A stretch of 64,000 nucleotides of DNA from Acinetobacter gyllenbergii CIP 110306 = MTCC 11365 (GTDB lineage: Bacteria; Pseudomonadota; Gammaproteobacteria; Pseudomonadales; Moraxellaceae), in assembly GCF_000413855.1 (NCBI RefSeq), contig NZ_ATGG01000011.1:1-64000 (forward strand), in the 5' to 3' direction. Under the pieces are notes generated by a model that saw only the letters and a program-made list of their open reading frames with translations, was not told where the DNA came from and searched no databases. The position numbers and the translations under genes were made by a program. This document shows, in pieces, positions 1-8,443 of this stretch (the stretch's first letter is position 1; each line of letters starts with the position of its first letter).

Positions 1-95
1 TGAACCTGAACCTGAACCTGAACCTGAACCTGAACCTGAACCTGAACCTGAACCTGAACCTGAACCTGAACCTGAACCTGAACCTGAACCTGAAC
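1..95 (+). repeat. TGAACC hexanucleotide tandem repeat inside dnaX
   Basis: About 15 perfect copies of TGAACC plus a partial copy run from the window edge to position 95, and the array probably continues upstream. Read in the dnaX frame (codons from position 2) it encodes alternating Glu-Pro. The unit is a multiple of three, so copy-number change would lengthen or shorten the linker without shifting the frame. Confidence 0.95.
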
Positions 96-811
96 AGCAC
101 AATCAAGAACCTCATCTCATGGTGTTTGATGCCGAGGAAGGTCAGTTAATTGGATTGGATCTATCAGTGCAACAACACACGATTCAGTCGAATATCGTTG
201 CGGCGGATGATGTGCTGGTTTTTCCTGTCGAGCAAAGTCCTCAAGTACCGCTGCAGCAAGTGAAAGTTGAGCAAGTACTTGATCTCGTATCGGAGTCAGT
301 AGCTGAAGTGGTTGTTTCGGAACCGAATGTTGTCGCAGACAAGCCAGTTGCACCCGTAATAAAACAGCAAGATCATGGACAAACTGATCTGATGCCTCAA
401 GATATTTTAAAACTGCGTGAGCAGGTTTTAGAAGGCGAGTGGAATTTAGAGAAATGGGAATATTGGTTTAGAACCAGTCAACTTTCACCTGCGGTTCAAG
501 AGTTAGCCCAACATGGTGTGATGCAAGGACAGATCAATGGCACTTCTGTTTTTCAGATTCCTCAAGAATATGAAGGCATGTTGTCGCAATTGCAGCATGG
601 TTTGGAGGATGCTTTAAAGGCGCAATGGCCACAAACCCTGTTTAGTGTGCAATATGCTGCAGTGGATTCCAATACGCCTTTAATGATGCAGAATGAGCGT
701 AAAGAGAGAGCATTTAACCGTGCGGTTGAGTTATTGCACCAAGAGCCAACAATTAAGAGTCTAGTAGATACCTTTGATGCCGAATTGGTTAATATTAAGC
801 TCAATCCTTAG
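2..811 (+). CDS. dnaX: DNA polymerase III subunit gamma/tau, C-terminal part (5' truncated by window)
   Basis: The reading frame is open from the window edge and stops at 809-811. It begins with an acidic, proline-rich Glu-Pro repeat, continues through a low-complexity Val/Gln/Glu linker to about position 390, and ends in a compact domain containing GEWNLEKWEYWFR and LSPAVQELAQH. These motifs match the C-terminal domain of tau, which binds the polymerase alpha subunit in the replisome. The N-terminal ATPase domain and start codon lie outside the window. The first Met inside the window, at 119, is internal and not a start. The assignment rests on motif recognition. The repeat-length linker is unusual. 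Confidence 0.8.
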   Translation, partial: EPEPEPEPEPEPEPEPEPEPEPEPEPEPEPEQHNQEPHLMVFDAEEGQLIGLDLSVQQHTIQSNIVAADDVLVFPVEQSPQVPLQQVKVEQVLDLVSESVAEVVVSEPNVVADKPVAPVIKQQDHGQTDLMPQDILKLREQVLEGEWNLEKWEYWFRTSQLSPAVQELAQHGVMQGQINGTSVFQIPQEYEGMLSQLQHGLEDALKAQWPQTLFSVQYAAVDSNTPLMMQNERKERAFNRAVELLHQEPTIKSLVDTFDAELVNIKLNP

Positions 812-920
812 CTGAAATAGACAGAAGAGTATTTATTTTTTACTTTGTAATGATTTAGATAAGCTAAAAGTGTAATCTATGCTTAAAATTTAAATCATAA
901 CGAAATAAGGGTAAAAAATA

Positions 921-1559
921 ATGCGTCGTTTACCAGTTTATTTATTACTTGATACCTCAGGCTCTATGCACGGTGAACCTATAGAAGCTGTAAAAAATGG
1001 GGTACAAATTTTACTTTCGACTTTGCGTCAAGATCCATATGCGCTGGAAACGGCTTATTTATCTTTAATTAGTTTTGATAGCCAAGCCAAACAGTTAGTC
1101 CCATTAACTGAATTGGCTGTTTTCCAAGCGCCAGATTTGCAGGTCACAGGCACCACTGCCTTGGGCGATGCTTTAGCGCTGTTAGCCGATAAAATTGAAC
1201 AGGAAGTGGCAAAAACCACTGCAGAGGTCAAAGGTGACTGGAAACCTTTGATTTTCATTATGACAGATGGTGTGCCAACAGATGATTGGCGTAAAGGGTT
1301 GCAACGTTTACAACAAGTCAAAACAGGCGTGATCGTGGCTTGTGCAGCAGGACATGGAGCCGATACTTCAATTTTAAAACAAATCACAGAAGTTGTGGTT
1401 GAATTGGCAACGGCAGATTCAAATACGATTAAAGCATTCTTTAAATGGGTTTCTGCCAGTATTTCAACAGGCAGTCAGAAAGTGGATGCAGGACAAAAAG
1501 AAGTTACGGGGTTGGGCGATTTGCCACCACCGCCACCTGAAGTCAACATCGTACTATAA
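921..1559 (+). CDS. TerY-like von Willebrand factor A (vWA) protein
   Basis: A 212-residue single vWA domain of TerY type. The metal-ion-dependent adhesion site is visible as DTSGS near residue 11 and TDG near residue 115. There is no signal peptide, so it is probably cytosolic. The tail is proline-rich and ends LPPPPPEVNIVL. TerY proteins occur in tellurite/stress operons and are thought to act as Mg-dependent interaction modules; the exact role is unknown. It is the first gene of the Ter island, 109 bp after dnaX, so a promoter is expected in 812-920, but I could not fix one. A gene at 2273 is a close paralogue. Confidence 0.88.
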   Translation: MRRLPVYLLLDTSGSMHGEPIEAVKNGVQILLSTLRQDPYALETAYLSLISFDSQAKQLVPLTELAVFQAPDLQVTGTTALGDALALLADKIEQEVAKTTAEVKGDWKPLIFIMTDGVPTDDWRKGLQRLQQVKTGVIVACAAGHGADTSILKQITEVVVELATADSNTIKAFFKWVSASISTGSQKVDAGQKEVTGLGDLPPPPPEVNIVL

Positions 1560-1593
1560 AAGTAAAACAAAGTTTAAATAAGAGGGTAAAACC

Positions 1594-2235
1594 ATGGCTG
1601 TGAGTTTAAATAAAGGTCAAGGAATTAGTTTAAGTAAAACTGAAAATAATTTGTCTCAAGTAACGATTGGTTTAGGTTGGGATATTCAGGAACAGAAAAA
1701 AGGCTTTCTTGGTGGATTATTTGGTGGTAATGGCGCTGAATATGATTTGGATGTGATTGCCTTCCTTGTAGGGAGCAATGGCAAGGTCAATAATCTGGGG
1801 CGAGATGCGCAAGGAAATGTCACCTTAGAAAATAGTGACGTTATCTTTTTCAATAATCAAAAACATTCTTCTGGACATATTTGGTTAACTGGTGATAACC
1901 GTACAGGTGCGGGAGATGGCGATGATGAACAAATTATCGTGAAGCTCAATGACCTTGGTCAACAATATCAAAAAGTCGTTTTTGTGGTGCAAATCTATAA
2001 AGCTGCTGAGAATAAACAACATTTTGGGCAAGTCAAAAATGCATTTATTCGTGCAGTGGATACTACAGGCAAGGAAATGGTCCGTTTCGATTTGTCAGGT
2101 ACTGGGCAATATGATCAGCAGCGCTCACTACTGTTTGCTGAACTTGTTCGTGAATCGGCAGGATGGAAATTTAATGCAGTCGGACAGGCATCCCAATCTG
2201 ATTCATTTGTGGAATGGTTAAAACAATACGCTTAA
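1594..2235 (+). CDS. TerD-fold protein, TerX-like
   Basis: A 213-residue TerD-family protein. It opens with the family's N-terminal pattern (SLNKGQGISLSK) and carries the calcium-binding signature GDNRTGAGDGDDE. It has a Gly-rich insert (KGFLGGLFGG, near residue 45) also seen in TerZ/TerX members, and an extra loop near residue 75. TerD proteins bind Ca2+ and are linked to tellurite, colicin, phage and DNA-damage tolerance. A good ribosome site (AGAGGG) precedes the ATG. It lies between two vWA paralogues and is very likely co-transcribed with them. The TerX assignment is by length and insert pattern only. Confidence 0.85.
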   Translation: MAVSLNKGQGISLSKTENNLSQVTIGLGWDIQEQKKGFLGGLFGGNGAEYDLDVIAFLVGSNGKVNNLGRDAQGNVTLENSDVIFFNNQKHSSGHIWLTGDNRTGAGDGDDEQIIVKLNDLGQQYQKVVFVVQIYKAAENKQHFGQVKNAFIRAVDTTGKEMVRFDLSGTGQYDQQRSLLFAELVRESAGWKFNAVGQASQSDSFVEWLKQYA

Positions 2236-2272
2236 AAAATTGATTTTCGGCTAAAGAAAGGTTTAGAACAAC

Positions 2273-2908
2273 ATGCGCCGTTTACCCGTTTATATTTTAT
2301 TAGATACCTCTGGATCAATGCGAGGTGAGCCAATTCATTCGGTGAACGTCGGCTTGCAGTCCATGTTGAGTGCATTGCGCCAAGACCCTTATGCATTGGA
2401 GAGCGTGCATTTAAGTATTATTACCTTTGATTTGGAGGCGAAGGTTTATTTGCCTTTAACGCCTTTAGATCAAGTACAGCTTGCAGATATCGATGTGCCG
2501 AGTGCAGGTGCAACATTTATGGGCGCTGCACTTGAGTTGCTGGCAGAGCAAGTGAGTCAGCAATTACAAAAAAGTACCGATGAGGTCAAAGGAGACTGGC
2601 GTCCACTGTTATTTGTGATGACTGATGGCTCGCCTTCAGATGTCTACGCCTATCAGCAAGCAATTCCAGTCATACAACAGTTAAATTTTGCCAGTATCGT
2701 TGCTTGTGCCGCTGGACCGAAGGCCAAACAGGAACATCTCCTGCAACTTACTGATAAAGTAGTGGTATTGGATACCATGGATGCGGCTTCTTTTGCAGGA
2801 TTCTTTAAGTGGGTGTCTGCCAGTGTCGTCGTTGGAAGCAGTAGTGCCGGGATTTCTGGTTCTGTTTCATTGCCACCACCGCCGCCTGAAGTACAGTTGG
2901 TGTTGTAA
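2273..2908 (+). CDS. TerY-like vWA protein (second copy)
   Basis: A 211-residue vWA domain with DTSGS near residue 11 and TDGSPSD for the second metal-site loop. It is a clear paralogue of the protein at 921: both open MRRLPVY, share the block RQDPYALE, and end in a LPPPPPEV..VL tail. The spacing to the flanking genes is 37 and 30 bp, consistent with one operon. Two near-identical scaffolds in one operon suggest separate partners or a hetero-oligomer; this is inference. Confidence 0.88.
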   Translation: MRRLPVYILLDTSGSMRGEPIHSVNVGLQSMLSALRQDPYALESVHLSIITFDLEAKVYLPLTPLDQVQLADIDVPSAGATFMGAALELLAEQVSQQLQKSTDEVKGDWRPLLFVMTDGSPSDVYAYQQAIPVIQQLNFASIVACAAGPKAKQEHLLQLTDKVVVLDTMDAASFAGFFKWVSASVVVGSSSAGISGSVSLPPPPPEVQLVL

Positions 2909-2938
2909 ATAAAAAAATACATTAAGGATAATCAGAAG

Positions 2939-3997
2939 ATGCGCCGTTTACCTGTTTTTTTCGTATTGGATTGTTCTGAGTCGATGGCAGGGCAAAATAT
3001 TCAGCAGATGCAACAAGGCATCCAGTTGATTATGCAACAATTACGTCAAGATCCATATGCCTTGGAAACCGTGTATGTTTCTGTTATAGCATTTGCAGGG
3101 ATTGTTCGAACCTTAGTTCCTTTGGTTGAGGTGTATGCCTATTATCCTGCGAAATTACCTTTAGGTGGTGGGACACATTTAGGTAAGGCCTTAGAACATT
3201 TGATGAATGAATTTGATCGTCATTTGATTAAAACAACGGAAGACACCAAAGGGGATTGGAAGCCAATCGTATATTTGTTTACGGATGGTCGTCCAACGGA
3301 TGAATGTAAAGATGCGATTTACCGATGGCAAAAGAAATATGCACGACGTTGTACGCTGATTGCCTTGGGAATGGGTAAAAACGTTGATTATGCAACGCTC
3401 AAGCAATTAACAGAACACTGTATTGCTTTTGATGAGTTGAATGAGCAAGACTTTAAAAAGTTTTTCCAATGGATTAGTGCTTCTGTGGTTGCACAAAGTA
3501 AAAGTATTGGGGATGGGCAGCAGCAAAATCATTTACCACCAATTGATGAGCGCTATATGCGTCTGGTCAAGGATTTGCCAGCCAAGAAAACCTTGGTGGA
3601 TGAAAACTGTGTCACTTTTGTGGGGCGCTGTGGCAAATTGAATCGACCCTATTTAATGAAATTTGAACGTGAAATTCAGTATCAAGCGCCTCAAGATTTA
3701 AATATCAACCTGAATTTATATCATTTTCAATTGACTGAATGCTGCAAAATTGATGAGGACTATTTCACTTGGTCTGATCAAACCCAGCATCAGCAGCAGG
3801 TCAATACCACGTTGTTACAAGGCACCCCAGAATGTCCACATTGTTTGGCTGAAACGGCTTTTGCGATGTGTGGTTGCGGCCAATTGATGTGTTATGACGG
3901 TTTTAGCGAGGACGTGACTTGCCCATGGTGCCGTCGCCAAGTCAGTTTTGGTTATGGTGGAATGGACGGCTTCGATGTGCAACGAGGACGTGGTTAA
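2939..3997 (+). CDS. vWA protein with C-terminal TerY-C zinc-binding domain
   Basis: A 352-residue protein. Residues 1-185 are a TerY-like vWA domain with DCSES in place of DTSGS, so the first metal-site loop has Cys and Glu substitutions, followed by TDGRPTDE. After a linker, the C-terminal 60 residues carry paired cysteines (CPHC, CGCG, CPWC), matching the TerY-C metal-binding domain. It differs from the two preceding vWA proteins by this extra module and by lacking the polyproline tail. The family context suggests a phosphorylation- or metal-linked adaptor acting with the PP2C and kinase that follow. Confidence 0.88.
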   Translation: MRRLPVFFVLDCSESMAGQNIQQMQQGIQLIMQQLRQDPYALETVYVSVIAFAGIVRTLVPLVEVYAYYPAKLPLGGGTHLGKALEHLMNEFDRHLIKTTEDTKGDWKPIVYLFTDGRPTDECKDAIYRWQKKYARRCTLIALGMGKNVDYATLKQLTEHCIAFDELNEQDFKKFFQWISASVVAQSKSIGDGQQQNHLPPIDERYMRLVKDLPAKKTLVDENCVTFVGRCGKLNRPYLMKFEREIQYQAPQDLNINLNLYHFQLTECCKIDEDYFTWSDQTQHQQQVNTTLLQGTPECPHCLAETAFAMCGCGQLMCYDGFSEDVTCPWCRRQVSFGYGGMDGFDVQRGRG

Positions 3998-4018
3998 AAG
4001 TTGGATTGAGGAAAAGCC

Positions 4019-5827
4019 ATGTCGCAAACATTGACTCATGAAGTTCAGACTGTTTTTTTGAGTACATTGAAACAGCTGTTACAAGATCAAACTCAACCGA
4101 ACCAATTTGTGGTGGATGATGAGTCCTTTAATCAATTGTTGAAAAATAAAAAAATTTATAATGCCTATCATGATTTGGCTGAACAGATATATGCGCTGAT
4201 GGGTTTTCAATTAGAGCAGTCACCAGCCTTCCAGCATTCTTCATTACAGCGCATTCTGGAGCAGGGTCGCTTACCGATTTATGCTTCTATCAGCGCTGGG
4301 CTTGATCGTACTGAACCAAATCAACAGCAATTCGATCATACGCAAATGATGTTGAATCCAATCAATGAGGGTGATGCATTGGAGTCAATTGATCAGCTTG
4401 ATTTTTTAGATGAACTTTATTTGTCTGCACCTATTGATGCAGAAACTGAGCCTTCTTTGATCAATGATTGTTTCGTTGCTAAGCCATGCTCTACAACGCC
4501 GTTGCTACTTAGTACAACTGCAAATATCGACTCCAGTAATACAGACCACAAGCAGAATAATCCCTCAGGAAAACAAAATCATGAGGTGAAAATGGTGAAA
4601 AAAATGCCTCATTTTCAGATCCCCAATGCGCGTGTTGGGCAAGACTATCAAGCACGTATTCAAATGCAATATCCGGTCAAAGAGGATGTGCTGATTTGTT
4701 CTGAATCGATCAAAATTCCAGAAGACTTAGGTATTGTATTTGATGATGAAGCCCAACAGTTACAGGGCATACCGTTGCAAGCAGGCGAGTTTAAACTGGT
4801 ATTTCAGTATAAAAACAGTGAAGCCGCACAAGCATGGTCTTCGGGTGAAGTGACCTTTATTATTACTGCTGATCCACGTAGTTTGTGGCAAGTTAATGAA
4901 CCTGATATCAATGCGCCTTATCAGAAAGCACATAGTGACCATCAACTGATTCAGACTGAGTATTTTAACCTCATGGCCTGTAGCCAGCGTGGACGCTCCC
5001 ATGAACATGCGGGGACTTTCCGTGACGATGACTTTCTGATTGCTCGTGTTGCTGAGACCGATTGGTCGCTATTAATTGTTGCAGACGGCGCTGGCAGTGC
5101 CAGTTACTCTCGACAAGGTTCTTTGCTTGCGGTGCAAAGTGCAGCAAAAACGCTGACGGATTACCTCGAACAGCATCATCCGCATCTAGACCTGTTATTG
5201 CAGCAATGGCAAGTTGGCAGTGACGATGAAATGACCAAGTCGGTTGCACAGCAAATCTATAAAGATTTTCACGATACCTTCTATAAAACAGCACAAGTGG
5301 CGATTGAGGCTATTGAGCAGGAAGCCGAGTTAAAGCAAGTTGCAGCCAAGGCGTATGCCACGACTTTATTGGTGGCTGTGGTTAAACAATGCGAGCAAAA
5401 AACCTTTATTAGCACCTTCTGGATGGGTGATGGCGCGATTGCTGTATATGCCAAAGATAAAGTGCGTTTAATGGGTAAACCAGATGGTGGAGAGTTTGCT
5501 GGGCAAACCCGTTTCTTAGATCGTAGTTTTGCACAACAGTTTGGTAGTCGCGTCAATATTGGCTATTACGATGATTGTGAAGCTGTGATTCTAATGACAG
5601 ATGGTATTTCCGATCCGCGTTTTGAAACGGATGCTGGACTTGCAAACCACGAAAAATGGCAGGCATTCTGGCAAGAAATTGAACCTCAGTTACAGCAACC
5701 ACACCCAGATCAAGCTTTATTGGAATGGTCAAAGTTCTTTAGTGCAGGACATCATGATGATCGTACTTTGGCGATTTTATGGAATAAGCCTGTGATTGCG
5801 GATGTGGAGGGTCTTGCCCATGACTAA
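4019..5827 (+). CDS. PP2C-family serine/threonine phosphatase with N-terminal extension
   Basis: A 602-residue protein. Residues 1-190 are poorly conserved. About residues 200-290 look like an all-beta Ig/cadherin-like module (PNARVGQDYQARI..., IPLQAGEFKL). The last roughly 280 residues form a PP2C domain: VADGAGSASYSRQG, WMGDGAIAVY, LMTDGISDPRFETD and HHDDRTLAIL supply the Asp metal ligands. It should dephosphorylate Ser/Thr on Ter proteins. Its stop overlaps the start of the kinase gene by 8 bp, so the two are translationally linked and form a plausible opposing pair. Confidence 0.85.
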   Translation: MSQTLTHEVQTVFLSTLKQLLQDQTQPNQFVVDDESFNQLLKNKKIYNAYHDLAEQIYALMGFQLEQSPAFQHSSLQRILEQGRLPIYASISAGLDRTEPNQQQFDHTQMMLNPINEGDALESIDQLDFLDELYLSAPIDAETEPSLINDCFVAKPCSTTPLLLSTTANIDSSNTDHKQNNPSGKQNHEVKMVKKMPHFQIPNARVGQDYQARIQMQYPVKEDVLICSESIKIPEDLGIVFDDEAQQLQGIPLQAGEFKLVFQYKNSEAAQAWSSGEVTFIITADPRSLWQVNEPDINAPYQKAHSDHQLIQTEYFNLMACSQRGRSHEHAGTFRDDDFLIARVAETDWSLLIVADGAGSASYSRQGSLLAVQSAAKTLTDYLEQHHPHLDLLLQQWQVGSDDEMTKSVAQQIYKDFHDTFYKTAQVAIEAIEQEAELKQVAAKAYATTLLVAVVKQCEQKTFISTFWMGDGAIAVYAKDKVRLMGKPDGGEFAGQTRFLDRSFAQQFGSRVNIGYYDDCEAVILMTDGISDPRFETDAGLANHEKWQAFWQEIEPQLQQPHPDQALLEWSKFFSAGHHDDRTLAILWNKPVIADVEGLAHD

Positions 5828-7349
5828 GATTATCCAGTGTCAAACTTTAGATGGTCGGCCAGTCGCATTTGTTGATGAAGTCATTGGCTCAGGAGCAATG
5901 AAAGATGTCTATTTTTCGCCTGATAAATCTTATGTAGTGTGTTTTTTTAGCAAAGAAAAAAACCATTTTTATCAGTCGCATGCTGAGCTGGAAAGACAGA
6001 AGGACCGCTTAAAGGAAATTGTTGGCAATAAATGGCAAGGTATTTTCAACAGTGCAGGTGGGGATTATTGGAAAAATGTCTTTTGCTGGCCCGATGGTTT
6101 GGTGGAGTATAATGGTTTATTGGGCATTACCGCCCCGACGTACCAAAAACAGTTTTTCTTTGAGTATGGTTCTAAAAATAATGATTTTTTAGGCATTAAA
6201 GGTAAGGAAAAAGAAGGGAAATGGTTTGCCAGTGCCAATAATCAAAATCGGTTTTTAGATGAAAAAGAAAAAGGCAATTGGTCGAATTATCTGCGAATTT
6301 GTATTCTGATTGCCCGAGCTGTGCGCCGTATGCATGCGGCAGGTTTGGCGCATTCAGATTTATCCTATAAGAATATTTTAATTGATCCTGTAACTGGCCG
6401 TGCCTGTGTGATTGATGTTGATGGCTTGGTTGTACCTGGTAAATACCCACCTGATGTCGTGGGGACGCCTGACTTCATTGCGCCAGAAGTGGTGAAAACC
6501 AATCACTTTAAAAAGGATGATCCGCTACGTAGTCTCCCAAATATCATGACTGATCGCCATGCCTTGGCCGTATTGATCTATATGTATTTGCTGTATCGGC
6601 ACCCGTTGCGTGGTGGTAAAGTCCATGATGTGAATGATCCGCAGCGCGATGAAAATCTGGCAATGGGTGAAAATGCCTTATTTATTGAGCATCCAACTGA
6701 TCCAAGCAACCGGGTGAAAGTTAGTCAGGTGCGTCCAAGCGCTTTACCATGGGCTGATCCAGAAAAAATTCCATTCACCGTGACAGGTCCTTATTTAAAA
6801 GAACTGTTTTTACAAAGCTTTGTGACGGGTTTACATCAACCGCAGCAGCGACCATCTGCTAATGATTGGGAAACTGCTTTGGTTAAAACGGTGGATTTGA
6901 TTCAGCCTTGTTTAAATAGCAATTGCAGTCAAAAATGGTATGTATTTGATAATACAACAAAACCAGTATGTCCATTTTGTGGCACAGCCTTTAAAGGCAA
7001 GTTACCTGTATTGAATCTCTATTCGGCACGCCGAGAAGGCAGTTTTAGACCTGATAATCACCGTTTAATGGTCTGGACAGGGCAGTCGCTTTACCCGTGG
7101 CATGCCAATAATCTGATTGCGCCGAATGAGCGTTTAACAGCAGAACAAACCAAACGTGTTGGCTACTTTGTTTTTCACCAAAATCAGTGGTGGCTAGTGA
7201 ATGAAAATCTGCCCGATCTCATGGATGTGGCAACTAAAACAACCATTCCAATTGGCGAAAAAATCGAATTGCTGGATGGAAAACAAATTTTACTTTCACG
7301 TCAGGATGGAGGTCGCTTAGTGGTGGTGCAAATGGTGGAATGTATATGA
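5820..7349 (+). CDS. Protein kinase-like protein with C-terminal zinc ribbon
   Basis: About 509 residues from the ATG at 5820, chosen because GGAGGG lies just upstream. A Ser/Thr-type kinase fold is visible: the nucleotide loop GSGAMKDVYF, the catalytic loop HSDLSYKNILID, and VIDVDGL at the DFG position (DVD instead of DFG), then GTPDFIAPEVV as the activation/APE segment. Farther on, CLNSNCSQKW and CPFCGT form a zinc ribbon, with a small beta-rich C-terminal tail. Kinase and phosphatase pairs are typical of Ter operons. It overlaps the next gene by 4 bp (ATGA). An upstream in-frame ATG at 5796 is less likely. Confidence 0.85.
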   Translation: MTKIIQCQTLDGRPVAFVDEVIGSGAMKDVYFSPDKSYVVCFFSKEKNHFYQSHAELERQKDRLKEIVGNKWQGIFNSAGGDYWKNVFCWPDGLVEYNGLLGITAPTYQKQFFFEYGSKNNDFLGIKGKEKEGKWFASANNQNRFLDEKEKGNWSNYLRICILIARAVRRMHAAGLAHSDLSYKNILIDPVTGRACVIDVDGLVVPGKYPPDVVGTPDFIAPEVVKTNHFKKDDPLRSLPNIMTDRHALAVLIYMYLLYRHPLRGGKVHDVNDPQRDENLAMGENALFIEHPTDPSNRVKVSQVRPSALPWADPEKIPFTVTGPYLKELFLQSFVTGLHQPQQRPSANDWETALVKTVDLIQPCLNSNCSQKWYVFDNTTKPVCPFCGTAFKGKLPVLNLYSARREGSFRPDNHRLMVWTGQSLYPWHANNLIAPNERLTAEQTKRVGYFVFHQNQWWLVNENLPDLMDVATKTTIPIGEKIELLDGKQILLSRQDGGRLVVVQMVECI

Positions 7350-8401
7350 CGCAAATAATAGTGAATGAGCTTGCTCAGATTGGCATCGCAGAAAACTCGA
7401 TCGGGATTTGGTTTACCCAAGCGCATTCTTGTCAACGTGATTTAATTTTGGCAGCAAAAACTGCGCCTTTTAATCTCCCAATTCATGTGGTGGCATCACA
7501 TGCAGACGATCGTCCTGAAATTACTTCTGTTGCCGATATTGCTTTACAAGAACCGTCTTTGTCAGAGCGAGTCGAGTGGGTGTTACAACAGGCGCAGCGC
7601 TTAAACGTCAAGTTGATCATTGCTGGGCATCATGCTGCAATTTATCTGGCTCAAAAGCATCGCTTCGAGCAATTGGGTATCCGTCTGATGGCGGGCTGTG
7701 ATACGGTGGAGCAGGTCGAGCAACTGAATGACAAATCACTGTTCACTCAAATTTGTGTGACTCACGGTTTGGCGGTTGCACCAGCAACCATTGTTGAAAA
7801 TGCTGAGCAATTACAAGATGCATATCATGACTGGCTGCAAAAAGGCGATGTGTGCGTCAAGCCTGCCAAAGGGGTTTTTGCTTCAGGGTTTTGGCATTTA
7901 GATCCTAAAGCGGATGCTTTTGATGTCTTTGCCAATAGCATGAGATTTAAAGCACATCCTGAAAGTTTTATCGAGAGTTATCGGCAGTTAGAACAACCCC
8001 CTGTGTATTTAGTTATGCCATTTCTATCTGGGCTTGAGTGTTCAGTCGATATGTTGTGCATACATGGTGAGGTGCATGGTGCGATTGCACGTTATAAACA
8101 GAACAATGGTTGCCAAAACTTAACTTTTGAAGATCCAGCGATTGAGTTGGCGCATCAGGTGGCTGCACTATTTGGTTGTGATGGACTCGTCAATATGCAG
8201 GCTCGATATAATGATCAACAGCAGTTATATATCTTGGAGGTGAACTCTCGACCTTCAGGTGGCATAGCACATACCTTTATGAGTGGCGTGAATTTGGTTC
8301 ATTTAGGGATTGCGCAAGCACTACAGCTCAATTATCAACCTGAAAAGATGGAAAGTTCAGTCACTGTACGCAGCATAAGTCAGAGTATTTGTGTAATATA
8401 A
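7346..8401 (+). CDS. ATP-grasp protein of the Ter metabolite module
   Basis: About 351 residues. The C-terminal two-thirds carry ATP-grasp features: VCVKPAKGVFASGFW for nucleotide binding, YLVMPFLSGLECSVD, and LEVNSRPSGG for metal binding. The N-terminal 100 residues look like a Rossmann-type preATP-grasp region. Such enzymes ligate a carboxylate to an amine with ATP. In Ter operons this family accompanies PRTase, HAD and aldolase genes in a predicted pathway for a nucleoside-like compound. The start at 7346 (4-bp overlap with the kinase) has a better-placed ribosome site than 7340. Confidence 0.82.
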   Translation: MTQIIVNELAQIGIAENSIGIWFTQAHSCQRDLILAAKTAPFNLPIHVVASHADDRPEITSVADIALQEPSLSERVEWVLQQAQRLNVKLIIAGHHAAIYLAQKHRFEQLGIRLMAGCDTVEQVEQLNDKSLFTQICVTHGLAVAPATIVENAEQLQDAYHDWLQKGDVCVKPAKGVFASGFWHLDPKADAFDVFANSMRFKAHPESFIESYRQLEQPPVYLVMPFLSGLECSVDMLCIHGEVHGAIARYKQNNGCQNLTFEDPAIELAHQVAALFGCDGLVNMQARYNDQQQLYILEVNSRPSGGIAHTFMSGVNLVHLGIAQALQLNYQPEKMESSVTVRSISQSICVI

Positions 8402-8443
8402 AGACCATTATGTATATTATTTTAACTTAGATTTAAGAATTAT

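Noticed and set aside
1..95. CRISPR-like or satellite array
   Set aside because: The 6-bp unit has no spacers and is read as Glu-Pro codons in an open dnaX frame.
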